Of a DNA stretch of 36,508 bases, positions 32,296 through 36,508 are shown one piece after another. A program made the position numbers and the translations under genes. Source of the DNA: JTS-RE37 sp041744575 (GTDB taxonomy: Bacteria; Bacteroidota; Bacteroidia; Flavobacteriales; Flavobacteriaceae); NCBI GenBank assembly GCA_041744575.1, contig JBGTKP010000006.1, positions 1 through 36,508 on the forward strand. The letters run 5' to 3'. The first letter of the stretch is position 1. Every line of letters starts with the position of its first letter. The notes beneath the pieces were generated by a model. It ran no database searches and was not told where the DNA came from. It was given only the letters and a program-made list of their open reading frames with translations.

Positions 32296-35200
32296 ATGCA
32301 ACGAATATTGGCTTTTTTACTGGCAAGTGCCCTATTGACATCCTGCGGCCCCGAAGCACCCAAAAAGTTGGCTTCCGGTGTCGCCAGGGATTCTATTTTT
32401 CAAATCCGCCAGACCCGGGAAATGATCCAGGTATTTCGCAGAAATGAAAACATCGCCCTGGTCACACAAAATATAAGACCGGACTTCCGTCCCTATCTTC
32501 ATCCCATTCTTAGTCCCGGTACCGAAGTGTCGCTGACAGAGTATAGCCCCGGGCACCATCCACACCAGACAGGCCTGTACTGGGGGATTACTCGATTGAA
32601 CGGTACCGGCGCGGAGAAGGAAGAACTCAGTAAATGGTTTTACGATCCCGACAAGCCTGAGGACATCAAAAAAAAGATAGGCCGTGACTTCTTTCATAAC
32701 CCGGGCGAGGATCACTGGAAGCAGGTGAGTGCATCAGTGCTCAAAAGTGAAGGCCTGCTTGTGTCCTGGAAGACCGTGTACCATTTGTTGGATGAGGCCG
32801 GAAAGCCTGTACTAAAGGAATCCCAAACCTGGACCTTCTCAGAAAAGGAAGGAAAGTTTTTGATGGGGCTGGAATGGGAGGGGGAAGCCCTGGAGGATAT
32901 TACCATCAACGAATTTGACTATGGCGGCTTGTTCCTCAGAATGCCGTGGAAGGAAGGTACCCTGGGCAATGTTGTGAATGCAGCAAGGCAACAAAACGCC
33001 AATGCGGACGGGCAACGGGCCATGTGGGTAGATGCCGGGATAAAGATGGACGGCATGGAGGCACTTGGGCATATGGCCATTTTCGATCATCCGAATAACC
33101 AGAGTTTTCCCCAGCCATGGCGCGTTGATAGCCAGCTGGGATTTGGACCCGTGCTTGCGAAATCAGGAGACTTGCAGATAAAAAAAGGGGAGGTGAAGTT
33201 GTTCCAGCATCAGATTGTCGCCTATGCCGGAGAGTTAAATCCACTGGAAATGAACGAGCTCTGGGGCGCCTATGCCGGTGACGACGGAATGTATAACACT
33301 GCCTCATTATGGGGCATAGCGCAACAGGAAGGACGGGATGCCAAACTCCTTAGTCCGCAGGAAGCCGTAGCGGAAATGACTCTTAAAAAAGGGTATAAGG
33401 TCAATGTATTTGCTTCTGAACCAATGATCACACAGCCTATGGCTTTTTGTTGGGATGACAGAGGCAGAATGTGGATTGCAGAAAACCGGGACTATGAGTC
33501 CAGGGTGGATGGATTTTCCGGTTCCGGAGATAGCAGGATACTCATCCTCGAAGATACCGATCATGACGGTGTTACTGATACCGGCAAGGTCTTTCTGGAA
33601 GGCATTCCCTTCCCGTCTGCCATTGCTGTCGGTCATGGAGGTCTGTTTCTGGGGGCCCCGCCCAATCTGCTTTTCGTGCCGGATGCAAATCAGGATGATC
33701 AAGCCGACTTACAGGACATGAAAATATTGCTTACCGGCTGGGGGATCCGGGACCGCCATGAGACCATCAATAGTTTTCATTGGGGGCCGGACGGATGGTT
33801 ATACGGTTTGGAGGGGTTTGCCACCTCCTCCGTGATCCGCAAACCTAAAGGTAAGGGCAGGATTTACAAACACAGGGAAGCATTTCCGAAAGACCTGCTG
33901 GAGGCAGAAGGTGTGGAGATCAACGGTGGTGTCTGGCGGTACCACCCTTTAAAGGACGAATTTGAGGTGGTGGCTCATGGGTTCAGCAATCCCTGGGGCA
34001 TCGACTATGACTCCAAAGGCCAGTTGTTTATCTCGGCCTGTGTGATCCCTCATCTCTTTCATATTATGCCAGGGGGTATCTACCACCGGCAGGGTGGCCA
34101 ACATTTCAATCCTTATGTTTATGAAGATATCAAAACCATAGTGGATCACCCGCACCGCTCCGCACACGGAGGTGCCAGGATTTATCAGTCAGATGCCTTC
34201 CCGGCGGAGGAACAGGGTCGGCTTTTTATGGCAAATATCCACGAACATGCTGTCTTGTCTGATCTCCTGACACCAAAGGGATCAGGGTTCAAAGCGAGTC
34301 ACGGCGACGATTTTTTACTCGCTAATAATGCGCAATGGATAGGTTTCAGTATGGAAATCGGTCCGGAAGGTGGCCTTTATGTCCTGGACTGGCATGATGC
34401 CGATATTTGCGGAAATGAAGTGGTTAATAAAGAAACCGGCCGTGTCTTTAGAATCATGCCCGAAACCAACCATGCCAAAAACTGGCAGGGCAGGTTCGAC
34501 GATTTAAACGCCATGAGTGATTTAGCGCTTGCAGACCTCCAAATGAGTAAAAGCAACTGGCACGCGGCACGGGCACGTGTTATTTTACAATACAGGGCGG
34601 CAGGGAATCCTTTAAAGCAGGAAGCGCTGAACCGCCTGAAGTCGATGATGGCTAAAGACCATGGTGAAGACCTGCGATTGAGGGCTTTGTGGACCTTATG
34701 GATCACTGGCAGCCTGACCCCGGACCAATTGATACCGCTCTTGAAAGATAAACAGGAATATATGCGGTCATGGGCGATACAATTCCTTACTGAAGACAGG
34801 CGGACCCAAGTGCAGACAGTCAAGGCACTTACAGATCTTGCGAAAAATGAGCCCTCCGCTGTGGTGAGAAGGTATCTGGCAGGAGCGATGCAACGCCTGG
34901 AGGAGAAGGACAGGTGGGCCATCGCTTCCTCCCTTGTAAAACAGGGACAGGACTCTGAAGACCCCAATATTCCTTATATGTTATGGTTCGGGATAGAGCC
35001 CCTGGTTGCCGGGGAACCGGAAAAGGCGCTGCGACTGGCCAGAGAAAGTAAGATCCCATCCATTACTGAAAAGATTGCGAGGCGCCTTGTGGATGCGGGA
35101 CAGCTCGCCTTTGTAACAAGTGCAGCGGCGGAAGCCGCCAACGGGCAGGAAGCATGGTTAAGGGGAACACTGGCAGGAATTGAGGGCAATGCGACCATTA

Positions 35201-36207
35201 AAGAACCGGATAGCTGGCAGGCCAGTTACAAACACCTCCAAACCATTCCGAACCTTGCGACACTTGCAGATGAAATTGCCCGGCATTTCGGAAATGCGGA
35301 ATCTGCCGAAAAAATGATGGCCCTGCTTAAAGATCCTTCCGCTTCCCTGAGCCAACAGGGGGAGGCTATTCAATCCATGGCACTGCACCAACGAAAGGAG
35401 CTCGAGGCACTCTTGCCAGAACTCCTGGAAAATCCGGATCTGCGCAAGGACGCCATCCGAGCGGTCGCAGCCTATAATAACCGTGAGCTTGCGGAACTTT
35501 TAATCGAAAAATATCCGAAACTAAAGGAGGATGAGAAACAGGAAGCATTGTTGACACTCGCATCCCGACCTTCTTATGGAGAATTCCTGGCCGGAGGAAT
35601 TAAAGCAGCTACAATTCCCAGGAAGGATATCCCGGCTTATGTCGTCCTTCAACTACGGGCCATCCTCGGTAATGGATTTGTGGAAATCTGGGGACCTATT
35701 GACGGACCGTCCAACGACCTGCAAGGAGCTTACGCCAATTACCAGCGCCTGCTTAGCGCAGGGGCACTGTCAAAAGCCGATTTGGCCAATGGGGCGGATA
35801 TCTACCGTCGCACCTGTTCCGCATGTCATGTGTTACACGGGGAAGGTGGAAAGATGGGGCCTGACCTTACAGGATCTAACCGCACGAATACAGCCTACCT
35901 GCTCAGCAATATCCTGAATCCCAGCGGAGACGTACAGGATGATTATAAATTGGTGGTTGTTACAACAAGGGATGGCAGGACGTACAGTGGGAATGTGCTG
36001 GCCGAGAATGAAAGGAACCTTACCCTGCGGATCGTTGGTCAGGAACCCGTCGTCCTGAGTAAGTCAGAAATTCAATCAAGGGATGTCACCTCAAAGTCTA
36101 TGATGCCGGATGGATTATTACAGAACCTGTCAGATCCCGAAGTGGTAGATTTATTTGCCTATTTAAAGGCTTTGGATGCTCCTGTTGTAAAGCAAGTTTC
36201 CAGGTAA
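32296..36207 (+). CDS. DUF6807 / PVC-type dehydrogenase / HEAT / cytochrome c fusion lipoprotein
   Basis: A 1303-residue exported lipoprotein (lipobox LLTSC17) from the ATG at 32296. A longer TTG start at 32266 is unlikely. Domains are DUF6807 (PmoA-like, about 40-340, with YSPGHHPHQTGLYWG and NEFDYGGLFLRMPW), then a PVC-type membrane-bound dehydrogenase propeller (about 355-750). The propeller has FASEPMITQPMAFCWDDRGR, a calcium-binding-like DTDHDGVTD, HGGLFLGAPPNLLFVPD and a GPEGGLYVLDWHDADICG strand. HEAT repeats (about 780-1090) and a cytochrome c domain follow, with CSACH at 1174-1178, GPDLTGSN and a Met near 1269 (SMMPDG). The last part is the TIGR02603-type haem domain. I infer periplasmic oxidation of a sugar-like ligand with haem as electron exit. 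It parallels the copper-ended fusion at 11799-14870. Confidence 0.92.
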   Translation: MQRILAFLLASALLTSCGPEAPKKLASGVARDSIFQIRQTREMIQVFRRNENIALVTQNIRPDFRPYLHPILSPGTEVSLTEYSPGHHPHQTGLYWGITRLNGTGAEKEELSKWFYDPDKPEDIKKKIGRDFFHNPGEDHWKQVSASVLKSEGLLVSWKTVYHLLDEAGKPVLKESQTWTFSEKEGKFLMGLEWEGEALEDITINEFDYGGLFLRMPWKEGTLGNVVNAARQQNANADGQRAMWVDAGIKMDGMEALGHMAIFDHPNNQSFPQPWRVDSQLGFGPVLAKSGDLQIKKGEVKLFQHQIVAYAGELNPLEMNELWGAYAGDDGMYNTASLWGIAQQEGRDAKLLSPQEAVAEMTLKKGYKVNVFASEPMITQPMAFCWDDRGRMWIAENRDYESRVDGFSGSGDSRILILEDTDHDGVTDTGKVFLEGIPFPSAIAVGHGGLFLGAPPNLLFVPDANQDDQADLQDMKILLTGWGIRDRHETINSFHWGPDGWLYGLEGFATSSVIRKPKGKGRIYKHREAFPKDLLEAEGVEINGGVWRYHPLKDEFEVVAHGFSNPWGIDYDSKGQLFISACVIPHLFHIMPGGIYHRQGGQHFNPYVYEDIKTIVDHPHRSAHGGARIYQSDAFPAEEQGRLFMANIHEHAVLSDLLTPKGSGFKASHGDDFLLANNAQWIGFSMEIGPEGGLYVLDWHDADICGNEVVNKETGRVFRIMPETNHAKNWQGRFDDLNAMSDLALADLQMSKSNWHAARARVILQYRAAGNPLKQEALNRLKSMMAKDHGEDLRLRALWTLWITGSLTPDQLIPLLKDKQEYMRSWAIQFLTEDRRTQVQTVKALTDLAKNEPSAVVRRYLAGAMQRLEEKDRWAIASSLVKQGQDSEDPNIPYMLWFGIEPLVAGEPEKALRLARESKIPSITEKIARRLVDAGQLAFVTSAAAEAANGQEAWLRGTLAGIEGNATIKEPDSWQASYKHLQTIPNLATLADEIARHFGNAESAEKMMALLKDPSASLSQQGEAIQSMALHQRKELEALLPELLENPDLRKDAIRAVAAYNNRELAELLIEKYPKLKEDEKQEALLTLASRPSYGEFLAGGIKAATIPRKDIPAYVVLQLRAILGNGFVEIWGPIDGPSNDLQGAYANYQRLLSAGALSKADLANGADIYRRTCSACHVLHGEGGKMGPDLTGSNRTNTAYLLSNILNPSGDVQDDYKLVVVTTRDGRTYSGNVLAENERNLTLRIVGQEPVVLSKSEIQSRDVTSKSMMPDGLLQNLSDPEVVDLFAYLKALDAPVVKQVSR

Positions 36208-36246
36208 AACAACTTTTACACTAATAAACCAGCGCCGGCCGATTTT

Positions 36247-36508
36247 CTAGGATCTGGCAATTACTCCCCTGTGTTGGGTGCGTCGCATATATTTCGGTCC
36301 ATACCAGAGCCAAAACCCGGTGACTGTAAAAATGAACAATCCCAGGCCAGTAATTGTTGTGTAAAGTACCTTTAAGATTTCTCCATTTGTCCGGAAGAGG
36401 TCATCCAGAATAGCGCCGTCGTGTATATTTTCAACCAGGTCTGAATTTCTTCTTGAAACGGCCAGTACTTCGCCGGTTTTTCCGTCAACCTGCACCCCCC
36501 AGTAATGG
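36247..36508 (-). CDS. PepSY-domain membrane protein, 5'-truncated by window edge
   Basis: Only the last 87 or so residues are present. The frame is open to the window end (HYWGVQVDGKTGEVLAV), so the GTG at 36495 is not the real start. The segment has a PepSY-like strand (VDGKTGEVLAVSRR), then LVENIHDGAI and a single transmembrane helix (LYTTITGLGLFIFTVTGFWLWY), with a short basic tail (GPKYMRRTQHRG). This is the C-terminal region of PepSY_TM (PF03929) proteins, often linked to iron-reductase or siderophore functions in Bacteroidota. It converges with the DUF6807 fusion (about 40-bp gap). The N-terminus lies beyond the window. Confidence 0.85.
   Translation of the reverse strand, partial: HYWGVQVDGKTGEVLAVSRRNSDLVENIHDGAILDDLFRTNGEILKVLYTTITGLGLFIFTVTGFWLWYGPKYMRRTQHRGVIARS

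Noticed and set aside
34377..34967. 196-codon antisense frame within the DUF6807 fusion
   Set aside because: It is a Ser- and Arg-rich shadow frame of a strongly supported coding region.

Overview
The window looks like a chromosomal segment of a marine-type or soil-type member of the Bacteroidota, most likely the Flavobacteriia. The evidence is an IntDOT-like tyrosine recombinase, weak purine-poor ribosome binding sites, exported lipoproteins and a GH97 enzyme. It also carries a flavobacterial-style hyper-palindrome, PVC-type dehydrogenase fusions and a Peptidase_Mx family protein. I cannot name a genus from the sequence.

Left edge (1-2455): visibly A+T-rich DNA that looks acquired. It holds the end of an unknown gene (2-445), a 126-bp folded repeat reminiscent of a cassette boundary with a strong terminator at its core (455-580), an almost empty 420-bp stretch, and a tyrosine recombinase (1004-2224). 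The recombinase faces the 3' end of tRNA-Arg(CCU) at 2455-2529. Four palindromes crowd the recombinase upstream region. This is the end of an integrated element that continues to the left. Just beyond the tRNA sit a GIY-YIG gene broken by one stop codon, an 18-bp palindrome and a tRNA-like fragment.

Main cluster (3276-19020): a lipoprotein beta-propeller on the plus strand is followed by an eight-gene minus-strand block. In transcription order this is a GH97 glycosidase, a ThuA/PVC-dehydrogenase/HEAT/blue-copper fusion, a ketose-3-epimerase-like TIM barrel, a Gfo/Idh/MocA protein lacking the usual lysine, an SSS sodium symporter, an exported amidohydrolase, a BASS transporter and an exported RidA-like lipoprotein. 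A secreted carboxylesterase is divergent to GH97. The set reads as extracytoplasmic sugar release, periplasmic oxidation with copper-mediated electron transfer, uptake and cytoplasmic conversion.

Housekeeping patch (19058-23771): a NagD-type phosphatase, a small ferritin-like (DUF2383-like) protein, a type IB topoisomerase and an M3 oligopeptidase.

Second sugar-oxidation patch (24048-36207): two more Gfo/Idh/MocA proteins (one cytoplasmic, one with a Tat signal), a PhyH-type dioxygenase, a 6-phosphogluconolactonase-like propeller and a D-2-hydroxyacid dehydrogenase. A zinc-ribbon metallopeptidase and a stand-alone receiver domain follow. The last complete gene is a 1303-residue lipoprotein fusing DUF6807, a PVC-type dehydrogenase, HEAT repeats and a cytochrome c domain. 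A truncated PepSY membrane protein closes the window. The most notable feature is the pair of giant exported PVC-type dehydrogenases, one ending in azurin-like copper and the other in c-type haem, surrounded by Gfo/Idh, ThuA, epimerase and lactonase genes. It suggests an oxidative (perhaps 3-keto) sugar pathway.
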